The notes below the pieces were generated by a model. It was given only the letters and a program-made list of their open reading frames with translations, was not told where the DNA came from and ran no database searches. Shown piece after piece: positions 53,196 through 64,000 of a stretch of DNA of 64,000 bases. Source of the stretch: Siphonodentalium dalli (taxonomy: Eukaryota; Mollusca; Scaphopoda; Gadilida; Siphonodentaliidae). Made by a program: the position numbers and the translations under genes. The DNA is taken from the NCBI GenBank assembly GCA_032622095.1, contig CP136061.1, forward strand, positions 121,224,754 to 121,288,753, written 5' to 3'. Every line of letters begins with the position of its first letter. Within the stretch, counting starts at the first letter, position 1.

Positions 53196-53448
53196 TCGGT
53201 TTCCGACTTAGAATTTACTCCATATCTTGTGTCAAATCAAACTAGGTGTGTTAACAACAGACAGTGGCATGCACATTTTATTCAATTATTGTTCCCAGAA
53301 TCAAATCTTTTATTTCTAAAAAACCACCGGTGTAAAACCACCTTAATCAAGGAACGTGTTCATGATCGGGTTGCCTTTTATCCACAAGTGATATCGACAT
53401 ATCCAGTAATCTGATTGGAATGTAACAGAACGAGCATTACCAAGTGAT

Positions 53449-53862
53449 TTGAGGCTCCATACTCCACAGTGGCATTGCGAAGAACATGGTCTACGTGTGT
53501 ATATTCTATTTGATATTGTTAAAACAAAGAGCGTCTATGTGGATAATTGGAAACCGATAATAACTTGTCATTTAGTCGGATTCCTTATGTCGAAAAAAAT
53601 GGTCGCGCGTTTTCGGAATGTTAAAAGCGATATGAGAACAGTTTCTATACCACCAGTGTGTCTATTTTCAGAATCTACCTGTTTCCAGCTTGATATTTTA
53701 GTGGAAACAGGTTTGTGTGAGGCTTTTGTTTGTGTACCCCTCTATTGTTTCCCCGTCCACCTGGTAATAAAACATGCTATTATGCATAGCAAGTTCTGTA
53801 AGTGGCTTTCTTTGTTCTTAGTAATCGAAAAACATGGAGAGATCTTGCCACAATTCTCTTAA
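53449..53862 (+). other. Open frame of 137 codons, unknown
   Basis: The longest uninterrupted non-transposon frame in the right half. It begins MRLHTPQWHCEEHGLRVYIL and has hydrophobic clusters near residues 90-110 and 120-130, but no domain I recognise. Its middle (53570-53730) lies in a dispersed repeat present again at 54110-54300 and 54340-54460 without an open frame, which argues against a gene. Confidence 0.2.
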
Positions 53863-54460
53863 TTACATATCTTAATGTGGAATTTTATCATAAAATCATC
53901 AGATGAATTGTATTTATAACTGCATTTTCAATTTTCTTTCCCAAATATTAAGGTATTGTATATTCTTAAAATCAGCTAGATCACATATAGACGAACATGA
54001 ACAATCTACAAGGATATCTTGATCATATGCCACAAACAAAACTTCGATACATCGATTTTTGGTAAAGATATCGCAGAAAAGCTAACCCCACCCCACCCTC
54101 ACTGATTTCACAAGTCAGATTCCTTTGGTCGAAAACAACGGTCGCGCAATTTCGGATTGTCTAAAACGACTTGCGAACGGTTTATTTATCAATAGCGTGT
54201 CTACTTTCAGAGTGTCCAGTTGAAATTGTTGTTGGAAAACAGTGTATTTGGACTCTTTTGAGAATTTAAATAGCGTTTGCTTATTATACCAATATTAATC
54301 CTAATAACTAACCTTCTGGTGGATGTGCGAGTTGAAATTAACAAAATTAATCAAATATGGCGGTCTACTTTCAGAGTCTACTTGTTTCCAGTCTGACATT
54401 TGAGTGGAAACAAATTGTTTGGACGGTTTTAAATATTTAAAGAGCGTTTCCTGATTATAC
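53570..54460 (+). repeat. Three related direct-repeat segments
   Basis: Segments at 53570-53730, 54110-54300 and 54340-54460 share GATTCCTT.GGTCGAAAA..A.GGTCGCGC, TCTACTTTCAGAGTCTAC.TGTTTCCAG and TTTAAATA...AAAGAGCGTTT phrases with substantial divergence. Confidence 0.65.
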
Positions 54461-54997
54461 AGATAGTAACTTACACGATTAGCCTTTTCTTGAATTGTGC
54501 GAGATGATATTATGCACATATGTCATTTTTGAGAATGAGTTCGTCAGATAAGTCTCCGCGGGTTGTGTACTACAGTTACGAACTAAACTAACGTTGGTCC
54601 CTATAGAGAGTTTGACAATTTCTCAAATGTTCACAGTGGTGGAACTTAATGGCTATCATATATGCATGGCTCTTACATGTAATCTATCATAACTACATGT
54701 GATTTTACCAAAGTAACTTGCAATATAGTCAGGCCACCAGATACAGTAGTTGACAAAAATATGGTTCATGTCAATCATATACATCACAATCTTCAGTGAT
54801 AATGTCCACTAATCTACAAAATTAATGTAATGTTTATCATGACTACAGTTTCAGGATGTCGTTGTCAAATTGATTGGTGTTGTTTTTCATCAATTGACAA
54901 AAGTAATGTTTATTGCCAGGACGAAGTACCGCCTAATACGGAGTTGTGTGCTAACAATTCTGCGAGTCATATTTATGTAAAGTGTCAGTCAAAACTT
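54461..54997. other. No recognisable feature
   Basis: AT-rich sequence without supported gene or repeat. Confidence 0.45.
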
Positions 54998-55350
54998 TTA
55001 GGACATGGGAATATTTGTTTTATTTCGTGGCCACGAAATACTAATTCATGGCCACGAAATAACTAATTGTGATATACGATCGTCAGTCCCATTGTTGTAA
55101 TGGAAGCGGATAGAGATTATCTGGTTGTAGTTGTCCACCATCTTGGCATGAGCCACGGCGATTGAGATAAAGGGTGTTGTAGGATGGCCCGTAAAGCAAA
55201 TTAAGTAATCACCCCTTTCAGCAACCCGATCCAAAGTTGCCGCCGTCTTGGGAGTGGGTCACATAGGGCACCCACGACATTCAGTATATCTTGAGCCACC
55301 GTACAGCACCAATTCTACCACACCAAACGGTTAAGGGGCCGATAAATTGT

Positions 55351-55560
55351 ATAGGTGCCATATTTGAACCCATCTGAGGCCGCCATTTTGGATCGGGGAT
55401 GGTCAAAGCCGGTGAATATTTAGTTTGTCTCATCAGGGGTCACCGAGAAACCGAGGGACCGAGAAAAAATGTGTACCCTATTTGACACCTTCTGAGCGGC
55501 GACCATTTTGGACCGGGTATGGTTGAAAGTGGTGAATATTTGTTTGTTTGTTTTGGGCCC
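55351..55560 (+). repeat. Tandem duplication of ~115 bp
   Basis: GTGCCATATTTGAACCCATCTGAG.CCGCCATTTTGGATCGGGGATGGT (split by small changes) recurs as GTACCCTATTTGACACCTTCTGAGCGG then CCATTTTGGACCGGGTATGG. Both copies contain GGTGAATATTT.GTTTGT. Phrases such as GACCGAG are repeated at the junction. Confidence 0.75.
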
Positions 55561-55812
55561 ACCCTACAAAACCGCTTATTTGACGTAAAACGGCCATTAT
55601 ATATGCCGAGTGAAATGTCATTCCCATTCGATCCCTTGTGCTAAAAACTAATGAATATTCAGTTTTTCTTGGAACCACCTGACCCGTATTTCCCCGTTCT
55701 CTCTGGGCTAATTTATATCGGACGTTCATATCCCCATAGAGCCCGGGTCCCAGGCCATAATGGGTTTATAGTAGCTTCTCTGCGATCGTACGCATTGTTT
55801 CTAAAACATAAT

Positions 55813-56907
55813 CAAGAATCAGAATATTTTATTTCATGACAAATCATATATAGTATCTAGTACATAAAAAAGTAAATATAACAAAAATAGACAAGTCATG
55901 TGGAGGCGACATGACCTATCGGGTCGTCTTCCTGTCGCCACCCTAAAATTAAAGATATTGTTATTGATTCTTTGATAATAATAAATCCGGTCATGACATG
56001 TGAGAGCTGGTTACATCGTCGTTTATCCATTTGTTCAGGATTAAGTTAAATATTTCGTCTAGATTAGAAATTGTCGGTTTACAGCATTCAATTTATTTAA
56101 TGGTGCAAGTCGACTTTTTGATATTTCGTTTATATCCTCGAACTTTTTCCATAAGTGAATTCTTTGATTAAATTTGCAAGATAATATTAAAATGTTATAC
56201 TGAAAGTCCACCTGCACATATATCATTAGCATAACAAGTATATATATGGTATGTTTCAATGTATTAGTAAATATATAAAATCAATATATATTTTCCATAT
56301 ATATATTTCCACCGTAATAGCACTGAAATAGGCACCTGCCAGAACGTGCGACGTGAATGAGACAACGGTAATAGGTTATTGAATTAAAATAAGATGAGAG
56401 TAAGAAATCAAAAATCTGAAATCATATCGCAAATAAGTGAGGTACGACTTATATTGACGTATTCTTTTTTCCGTTTAGTACCAAAATACAGAGTGAGCTG
56501 TGTTAATGTTGAACAATCTGGACAAAATCTGTTTGTGCATTTAACAGTCAGTGAATAATTCCCAATAATTGTCTTAGAAATGTGGTTCACAAAGGCCGAC
56601 TTAGGTCGAATATTTTGGGTAGCCTTATTAAGATTATTCCAGATTTTCGGAAAAACATGGAGAGGTAATTTTTCTGTGAATTTAATTCGTGATTTTGTTT
56701 CTCGGATTTTGCCTGTTGATCTGGTATTCATACTCGGGTGTGTGTATATGCTAAAGCTGTTATTAAATGACTTGGGGAGGTTGGTATTCATCCAGTTGTG
56801 CATATAAAGGCATACCCGTTGCATGTAACCATGCCGTAGCAGGGTGTCAGTAAGACAGTCTAGCCTGACTATGCCACCCTCTCGAATATACAATACAATA
56901 TTTGTCA
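55813..56907 (-). pseudogene. CR1-like LINE 3' end with C-terminal coding block
   Basis: The frame at 56408-56908 (minus) includes NWMNTNLPKSFNNSFSIYTH, TRSTGKIRETKSRIKF and LPLHVFPKIWNNLNKATQNI, the post-RT block of CR1-type LINEs, followed by GNYSLTVKCTNRFCPDC. A 3' untranslated region extends left to about 55813, where AATAAAATATTCTGATTCTTGATT-like repeats on the minus strand form the tail. The RT domain is missing (5' truncation). Confidence 0.7.
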
Positions 56908-56976
56908 CATGTATTATGTATTAATATGTCTATATTGAAATAAAATATCCTATCCTATCCTATCCTATCCTACCGT
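56810..56976 (+). mobile_element. 3' end of a plus-strand retroelement with (TATCC)n tail
   Basis: On the plus strand the sequence ends ATTGAAATAAAATATCCTATCC with five to six TATCC repeats (56945-56973). An AATAAA-like signal followed by a pentanucleotide tail is typical of LINE/SINE 3' ends. The body is short and unassigned, and overlaps the start of the minus-strand LINE frame. Confidence 0.45.
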
Positions 56977-57102
56977 AAAGGTATCTGGATATAGGCAACG
57001 GTCGATCAGTTATAATTCGCCACGAATTAGTATGTATTTCGTTGCCACGAATTAGTAATTTCGTGGCCACGAAATAAAAAACAACAATATCTCATGTCCT
57101 AA

Positions 57103-59563
57103 ACGAGCCACCGTAGCTCATGGATCATTCTGTTTTGGTATTAAATTTGGAGAAACCCGACCAGCATCAATGCAACAACCACAACAACTCATCTATGCCA
57201 TGATATGTTTAGCTATACATGTGGAGAGGGTGGTACTATTTAAAAATGTTAAAGAATGTTATCATGTCCATATGTATTGCTAACTATTGCTGGGCATATA
57301 TAGATGGTTGTTCTATAATTCCTGGTCGGGTTTATCAAAATTGGGAGTTTAAATTATGTTCATCTGATGATAAAGAAAATACTTTCTCCGTCCACTCGAT
57401 ACATCCCCCGGCATACATGTTTCACATACTAAATTAACACCTTAGTCAACATAACAAATCACTCCCTCAAATCCTTTGCCACAAGAATAAAAATAAATTG
57501 TCAGTATAAATAATAAAGACATCTCTGGACACTTTCTAAGAGATAATTTATTTATAAGAAGATATTATGTGCTTGGTCTTATATATAGTACAACAAAGTA
57601 AGATGCAAGTGACACAGTGCGGGGACAATACTGTGTCGAAGACCATAGTTGAGGGGACCCCTCAATCATCATTCATATAATGTACCATGAGTCCATCTGT
57701 TGTGAACAAACCATCGACTTAGGCTTAATGGATCGTTCTCCCCCAATAATATACTTGGCTTTGAACCGATCAACATTCTGGGCCGTGGCATTTTCCCGTA
57801 AATTAGGTAGTGTCTATAGTAGGATGGTATTGGTTATGTTCAAATTGTGACACAGATATGAAACTGTACATGTTAGTGCCCCATGGGTCATTTGTCATTA
57901 TAAGATCGAGAAACTTAGTCTAGGAAATTACCGGGAATTCACTAGAAATTGCCAATGTAGCTGACAGGGTCTTAATTCAACGTTTGCGTTTCCGATGCAG
58001 TTAATACCCAAATGTGAAATTTGAGATGTACCTGGCCGTCAAAGTGAACCATATGTCCCATTTAAGGTTAGCAACGGTTGCTAATCAAATGCCACACTGG
58101 TGTACTAATCATTCATTGTTATTGCCTTAATTTAGTCAGTGTCTAATCCCATGGTGCTGGTTTCGTTCAAAGTTGGGCACATGTATGTATAAAACTATAC
58201 AGCCATGTTCTGCATAGGTCACTGATCATTATAAGATCGGGAGACTTTGCCACCGGTCCCGATAACTCCTTAGTACCGGTTACCAAGCACCTACTGGGCA
58301 TTTGCAGGAAATGCAACTATGGTTGATATCTATTTTACTCATTAAGCTCTACTTTAGTGGAAATGTTGGGTTTCAGTCACTGTACTGAAGTTGACCAAAT
58401 GTAACTGACATGGTAAGTGTGAAAGCAAAGCCTATGTCGCTATAGTAAAGATCTCAGCTGCACCGAAATGTCCATTTAACAGTAGCACAAATCCTGCTAA
58501 AACACAGATTCTCTCAGTGCATGTGGGATAGACTCCGATGACAACGATTGAGTTAATGACAACGAACAACTACCATCCACATACCTGTGTATTTGTGACA
58601 CTACATCCCCTTATGGTCAACGATGTGGTTTTAAAATCTAGTCAGTGGACAACAAGACAGACAAGTATCAAATAAAACAATAATATAATATGTAATCACA
58701 TCGTGAACAGTCTTGTTGTGAATATTTGTGTTTGATTCAACAGGCTGTATATTTTCGAAATTACAAAATCATTCGACACTTACTTTTGCCAATTACTGTT
58801 TCTTGAGGCATAACTATATCATGTATTGCATCTATTACATCACGGATAGTTACAGTGGGTCAAACACGAGTGTTAGTCTACATATATAGTTGCGCACGAT
58901 TGCCAATAAGTGATATTACAATCAACGTTTGAGCATAACACGAAATTCTCCATAGGGTTAAGTGTAAAATTTTGATCGCAACTGTACCCACCAAGAATCA
59001 TCTGACCACATCCATTCTTTTAAAAACTACATCTGTGTTTCATACTTAGTATTTTTTAGAAATATCAGTACGCGCATATCATAATACGCAAAATGGCGCC
59101 ATTTATCCAAAGTAATATAATCTACATAGGGCTCAGTGTTAAAATTTGATGACAACTGTAGCCAACAAGAATGAACCGATCACATCAACAAATTTAAAAA
59201 TACATTTAACAGTCATATCTAGTAGTTTGGAAAAGATTCAAATCGCACCGATCACCATACGCCAGATGCCACCATCTATCGTTTTCTGTAAATACGAAAC
59301 GCTCTCTAAATTATGTTGACCCCGATTTAGGCCGACTCGCCTAAATTCAAGAATGGAAACAAGTGAATCCTGAAAACACACCTACTAGGCATACATAATC
59401 CGTTTTCAGATCGCTTTTAACAAACCAAAAATGCAAAATTACATAAGGAATCCGACTAATTCCGGGTGGCGCTGAGGTGACCAATTTGTTTATTTTCAGA
59501 AAAATACCAATTACTCAGAGTGAGATATTTAATTTTAACCATTTCTATACTAGATACTCATCA
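57103..59563. other. No gene; degenerate repeats and a short palindrome
   Basis: TTGAGGGGACCCCTCAA at 57649-57665 is a perfect palindrome next to a GACACAGT...ACTGTGTC hairpin (57611-57637). 57830-57960 and 58150-58270 share TCATTATAAGATCG.GA.ACTT and flanking phrases. 58950-59115 and 59140-59285 are an imperfect tandem pair (ATAGGG.T.AGTGT.AAA.TTTGAT, CAAGAAT.A.C.GA.CACATC). Confidence 0.5.
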
Positions 59564-60050
59564 TTAACCCTTTACCCAACAAACCGGCCAAAACCGGCCA
59601 AATAAAGCTTCAACAGCCTAAAATATCTTCGGTCTGTCTCAATAGAACCATACAAATATGGATATCATTGGAACCGGCTCATTGACCACATTGTGATAGT
59701 TACAGTTATGCCCTGTGCCAATGCATTCTCTTATATATGCGAGTCGACCATAGGTCGCCTCGCATATATAAGAGAATGCATTGGCCTAAATACAAATCTT
59801 TTTTAAACACTTTTTACCATTTTTTCTTACATTCTTTAACAATTTTATAATTTTTAATGTGTTAAGCCAATGCATTCTCTTATATATGCGAGGCGACATA
59901 TGGTCGACTCGCATATATAAGAGAATGCATTGGCACAGGGCCCTTCTGTTGGGTAAAGGGTTAACGAGTAGTTATCCCGTAGGAAATGTTCAGACACTAA
60001 GTTCAGCAAACGACGCTTGTTGAACTTATTATCTCAACATTTCCAGGCAA
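59528..60050 (+). repeat. Dispersed repeat split by a piggyBac-like MITE
   Basis: The flanks 59528-59563 and 59965-60050 together match 2230-2345 on the opposite strand, the occupied counterpart of that site. The right flank includes a hairpin-forming AAATGTTCAGA...AACTTATTATCT.AACATTT segment. Confidence 0.8.
59564..59964. mobile_element. piggyBac-like MITE, copy 2
   Basis: TTAA at 59564-59567 and 59961-59964. The ends CCCTTTACCCAACA and TGTTGGGTAAAGGG are identical to copy 1. It carries a short AAACCGGCC duplication near the left end and a complete second palindrome (with GCGAGGCGACATATGGTCGACTCGC) that is shortened in copy 1. Otherwise nearly identical to 111-485, suggesting recent mobility. 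Confidence 0.9.
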
Positions 60051-60960
60051 TACATTGGACACCTTCTGTACTTTTGTTATCTGCCATCTGCTTATTTTCC
60101 TGAAAACCCCTCCCGTTGAATAATAGATCATTCCAATGTATACTTTTATAACGCAGTGGGAACATTCATTTAGCATGGTAAGGGTTAAATTTAGGGAGAC
60201 TATGCCAATTTCAATAAATTCCCGTTAATAACAACTATCTAATATCGATAATATAGAGACAAATAATTAATTTGAGTCGAAGATGTCATTTGTAAACGTT
60301 CACGTTAACAGGTTATCATAAAATCAAATTTAATAATATAATATACATGTATATTTATGTTATGGCTCAAGCTATATACTAAGTTACGAATGTCCATGTA
60401 TAAGGTGCAATCAAATTAATTGACGGATAGCGGATTGGCACTCAAGCCACTCACTTACTACAATAAAATTTATGAGTATCTGGGACTATTATTTATATAA
60501 TAGAACGTTTATTTTATACATTTGGCTGAAAACTGTACAAAAATATCTCGAGGACGATCGTTCTATTTTCGCAATCCGGCTTGTCTGTCATCTGTATACA
60601 TTACTTCATACTCAGTAGACAGTAAAATAACAAAACTCTGGTTACCTTATTCTGCATAGCAGAAAATACAGAAACACATCAACAACATTTGAGTACAGTT
60701 CCTCTTTAATATATTTCATTTGCATGTATAGTAAACTAGATTCTGGCTACTGTTTGATGTCAAGCGGGGATCTTTCTTACCTCAGAATTATGTGTCGTAT
60801 ATTTGAACTGAATACACATTTCTTTAAAAAAAAAAACAGTAAATCTAACGATATAAATTCTCTTTTGTTCGTGGAAAATTTAGTTTTGGAAAAATGTGCA
60901 GTGCTCAAATACGCCTTCGCCGAGAACATGCGATGAGGATGACATCCAAACTGGCAGCTC
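60051..60960. other. No recognisable gene
   Basis: A/T-rich. The frames at 60724-60936 and 60894-61103 (plus) overlap each other and lack domains. Confidence 0.45.
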
Positions 60961-61159
60961 TTGTATATAGTAGTAGTAGTAATATCTTTTATTTACGTGA
61001 CATGTGCATGTTAAATTACAAACAATTTTTTATACATTTAGTTTACATCGCGCACCCGGCCCTATTGGGCCTATATGTCACCCTGAAAATAAGAGTTAAT
61101 TAATTTTTGCATTGTATAGCAAGACGCCTGTCAATTTACGCTATTATATGCTATGATGT

Positions 61160-62468
61160 TTATTTATATATATACTGCTTTCTTTTCAGATAGGCATCAT
61201 GGATAAAATTAGCACACTGACGTGTGTGTTTGTTGATTATTTCAATAATAGCTGATTCTAACTGGTTTTGTTCTATCATCATGGTTACATTTAAAGGGAG
61301 AGAGTCGAGTAAAAGTTCTCGCTTTTCGTTATAGAAAGGGCATTTTAATAGAAAGTGCATTTCATCTTCGAATTCATGTGAGGCACATAATGTGCATTTT
61401 CTGAGATTTAGCTTTTCATTTCTAAAACGACCAGTTTCCACTCTCAAAGGAAGAATTCCACATCGAAACTGAGCAAATATAGATCTATGAGCACGGTCCA
61501 TATTCATCAATACATATGATTCAGTTTCATAATTCCTTTTGAAAAGTTTATATGTACTTAATTTAGGAACAAAATTTAAGCTGTTTTTCCATTTATCTGA
61601 TTCATCATTTTTAAGCTTCGTTTCAAAATCGTCTATATTACATGTTTCTAAATTTTGAAATACTGTTGACAATTGTAAGTTAGATAGAGTATCATTCATA
61701 AAGGAACACCAACCATTTGAAACATGAGCTAGGTCCCAGTTAAACACTTTTTTAATTAGTCTGTCATCTGGTAATTCTATTATATGGTTCCATAGACGGA
61801 TATGGTTCAGGACTCGACGAATGTTACAAGGTGATATACCAATGTCACCATTTACTGCTAATAATGGACAATGACGATGGACTCCCAAAAAATATCTAAA
61901 AGCCTTATTCTGTACACTATCTAGACATGAAAAATTCTTTGAACCCCATACGCCTGATGCATAATCTAAAATTGGAGCTACACATGTTATATATAACTTT
62001 TTAAATGTTTTGAAACCTATATCTTTATATGGGTGAATTTTTGAAATTATAGCACCTAAAGCTCTGCTTGCAGATTTGGCCAAGACCTCAGCTGTTGTGT
62101 CAAATTGTTTGTGTTCATGAATAATAATACCCAAGAATTTATATTCTTCTACGATATTCAGTTGTTGCGTGCCAAGTGTAAAAGGAAAACTTGTTCGTTT
62201 GGTTCTGACATTTCTAAGATGCATTGTTTTTGTTTTATTTGTGTTTAACACCATTCTCCACTTTCTACACCATTTGTGAACTACTTCGAGCATATTTTGC
62301 ATATTGTTTTCATTTTCAGATAGTAACACTATGTCATCAGCATACATTAAAATGGGTACATAAATGTCATTTAATTTTACACCAACATTCATGGTTTTTA
62401 TTTCAGATGCCAGGTCATTTACAAATACATTAAAGAGTGTAGATGATAAATTATTTCCTTGTTTACAC
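61160..62468 (-). pseudogene. LINE reverse transcriptase, catalytic half and C-terminal zinc knuckle
   Basis: Reverse transcriptase of a non-LTR retrotransposon, probably of the I/Nimb-like group (inferred from the C-terminal zinc knuckle). In the 439-codon open frame ending at 61160: NNLSSTLFNVFVNDL (9-23), PILMYADDIVLL with the catalytic YADD at 46-49, CRKWRMVLNTNKTK (71-84), YKFLGIII (113-120), APILDYASGVWG (168-179), and a CCHC knuckle, C362, C365, H375, C380. The frame enters from upstream by a one-base deletion at about 62468 in GGTGTAAACAAGG, where a VKQGNNL reading is expected. The C-terminus (KRKQYIYK) appears intact. Confidence 0.88.
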
Positions 62469-63228
62469 CAAATTGACAATCAAAAGGCTCCGATACATCT
62501 CCATTTATTCTGATACGTGCATGTGTACTTCTATACATACTTCGAATTGATTGGTACATGTTTCCGTCTATCCCACATTTAAGAAGTTTGAAGAGTAACA
62601 TGTCTCTGTCGATACAATCGAAAGCTTTTTTGAAATCTATGAACGTAGTAAATATATCTTTTTTTCCTTTCATTATGCTTGTTAGTATGAAAATATTATC
62701 AATGCATGACCGCTTTGATCTGAAACCATTTTGTTCATCAACTAGTATATTATTATGGTCTAGATGTTCAACAAGTCTATTATTTAAAACACTATAATAT
62801 AATTTGCTGCTTGTTGGTAGTAATGAGATGCCACGATAATTAAGCGGAATTCTCTGGTCTAGTGATTTATCTTTTGGTATGGGACATATTATAGATTGTC
62901 TCCAAACAGATGGTATAATGCCCGTATCAAAAATGAAATTAAATAAACTAAGCAACACAGGTTTAACAGATTCACATTTTAGGGTTTCACCAGGTATTTT
63001 ATCTATGCCAAACGCCTTTCTATTCTTTACTTTATTTATTGCACGATCAATTTCTTCTATTTGAATAGTCCGATTTAGAACATTATTGTGTACATATAAT
63101 GGGTCTAAAAATTTATTTTCTGTAAATATCTTTTCTTTTATGATATTTTCTCTGAAATTATTATCAAAAAGTTCATTTCCAAATTCCGGATTGTATAAAG
63201 TTTTAAAAGCAGACCTCCAGTTTTCTGT
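62468..63228 (-). pseudogene. LINE reverse transcriptase, upstream half
   Basis: The frame is open from about 63228. ENWRSAFKTLYNPEFGNELF precedes the RT; then KNRKAFGIDKIPGETLK (motif 1), IPSVWRQSIICPIPKDKS, PLNYRGISLLPTSSKLYYSV (motif 2), DEQNGFRSKRSCIDNIF, and TFIDFKKAFDCIDRDML (motif 3). A lost base at about 62468 shifts it out of frame with the YADD half. Upstream endonuclease is absent, so this is a 5'-truncated copy ending at an AATTAATTAATT stretch near 63230. Confidence 0.88.
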
Positions 63229-64000
63229 AATTAATTAATTTATATATATCCGGCAGTGATGAAATCGATACTACTTTGAGGTGTTGAACTTTCCGATCCA
63301 CTGTTTCCGAGGAATATGAACTCTACATTATAAGGAATGTCGAAATATATCAAACCAATCTTCGCGCGGAAAGAACATGGCATTTGTAAGAAAAGGCACG
63401 GTTTTCATGTATACAAATGATAACGAACTGTTTATGATAGAATTATAACTTGGAAGACGACACTCGAATAATATTTGGCCGTCTTAGTGTATACCAAAAT
63501 GCGTGTACTTTCTAGTTTCCAACACATGTCCCACTTCTATATTATACACTGAAAATCTCGTTTACTCAAAAATTTTTCAACCGTAGTGTAAATATGCCAC
63601 CAAGCAACGTGATAAGTAAACTATTTCTATACTCAATGATTTTAGTACAATTTTTACCCAAACTGAAATTGATTTTGCTCAACATTTGACTGAGAACTGT
63701 AGCTTTCTTAGTTTAGAAAAGATTTGGCTAGGAATATTTGTTGGAATAATTCTCGAAACTGAACTGGATGATATATCCAGAATAAACGACCGAATTAGAA
63801 TTGGAATAGTATCCGATAATGGTCTGTTGTAAGATATTAAATTATTATAAAAAAATTTCATATGTTTGCATTGTTTGTGGTGTCCATGAAATTAGAAGCT
63901 CGGCTTCAAAATGTTAACTTTTTAATGAAATGATGAATTTTTGATACGCAAATCGGCCATCTCCTCCCATCCTAATTTATAGATCCAAAAATATTGTTGA
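63229..64000. other. No recognisable feature
   Basis: AT-rich sequence. A 60-codon minus-strand frame at 63679-63861 has no domain. Nothing else is supported. Confidence 0.45.

Larger units (their letters stand above)
54998..57102. mobile_element. 2.1-kb terminal-inverted-repeat element
   Basis: Left end TTAGGACATGGGAATATTTG, right end (reverse-complemented) TTAGGACATGAGATATTGTT. Both continue with TTTATTTCGTGGCCACGAAAT and ACTAATTC.TGGC.ACGAAAT, giving inverted repeats of about 80 bp. TTTCGTGGCCACGAAA is itself palindromic. The interior holds a tandem duplication and a LINE tail. No transposase is recognised and no target duplication is clear. Confidence 0.75.
60967..63228 (-). mobile_element. 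5'-truncated LINE with TAC-repeat tail
   Basis: Minus-strand LINE with a single long reading frame (one frameshift) running from about 63228, where it is truncated, to the stop at 61160. The 3' untranslated region ends in AATAAAAGATATTACTACTA, with a (TAC)n-type tail at 60967-60983. Large open frames relative to the other LINEs here suggest relative youth. Confidence 0.8.

Noticed and set aside
1-64000. tRNA or rRNA genes
   Set aside because: No segment with paired A and B box sequences and a foldable cloverleaf was recognised by eye; a covariance-model search would be decisive.

Overview
This is AT-rich eukaryotic DNA packed with transposable elements. Candidate introns carry GT/AG boundaries, and there are PHD-finger CR1-type LINEs with a 2A-like peptide, Penelope-like retroelements, non-autonomous Helitrons, and hAT, piggyBac-like and other terminal-inverted-repeat elements. 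Together these suggest a marine invertebrate (a mollusc or a basal deuterostome such as a lancelet or hemichordate). I cannot narrow it further. No complete host gene is recognisable. The only candidates for host-like coding sequence are a RecQ-helicase exon at about 22.5 kb and an immunoglobulin-like remnant at about 7.9 kb, and both sit inside inverted duplications.

Layout. 0.1-20 kb: mostly non-coding DNA with miniature elements: a TTAA-flanked piggyBac-like MITE (111-485), a probable hAT-like MITE (3220-3953), several perfect hairpins, an inverted duplication of about 0.6 kb (7520-8240 and 11990-12620) and a 1.1 kb hAT element with an exact 8-bp target duplication (17860-18976). 20-27 kb: a 22-bp minisatellite, a near-identical inverted repeat with 0.84-kb arms around the RecQ exon (21686-23788), and a second hAT element (25249-26220). 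27.3-33.7 kb: a Penelope-like retroelement split by a 4.2-kb head-to-tail array of seven Helitron units; deleting the array rejoins the reading frame exactly. 35.8-41.8 kb: an inverted-repeat element carrying arrays of a TCGAAATTTTAACTTT motif, then a decayed CR1-like LINE interrupted by two TTAA-flanked MITEs, a second Helitron array and a single Helitron.

41.9-51 kb: a minus-strand CR1-like endonuclease split by a 7.7-kb foldback-like composite (tandem units facing each other), which in turn received a nearly full-length CR1-like LINE encoding a 2A-like motif, PHD finger, endonuclease and reverse transcriptase, all frameshifted. 51-57 kb: inverted-repeat elements, degenerate tandem repeats, and a 2.1-kb terminal-inverted-repeat element containing a LINE tail. 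59.5-60 kb: a second copy of the first MITE, whose unoccupied target lies at about 2.3 kb. 61-63.2 kb: a 5'-truncated LINE with a YADD reverse transcriptase and a zinc knuckle.

The elements do not work together as a pathway; the window records layered insertions. Several layers can be ordered from reading frames, target duplications and paralogous empty sites: CR1-like LINE, then MITEs and Helitrons; Penelope element, then Helitron array; LINE endonuclease, then foldback composite, then 2A-CR1.
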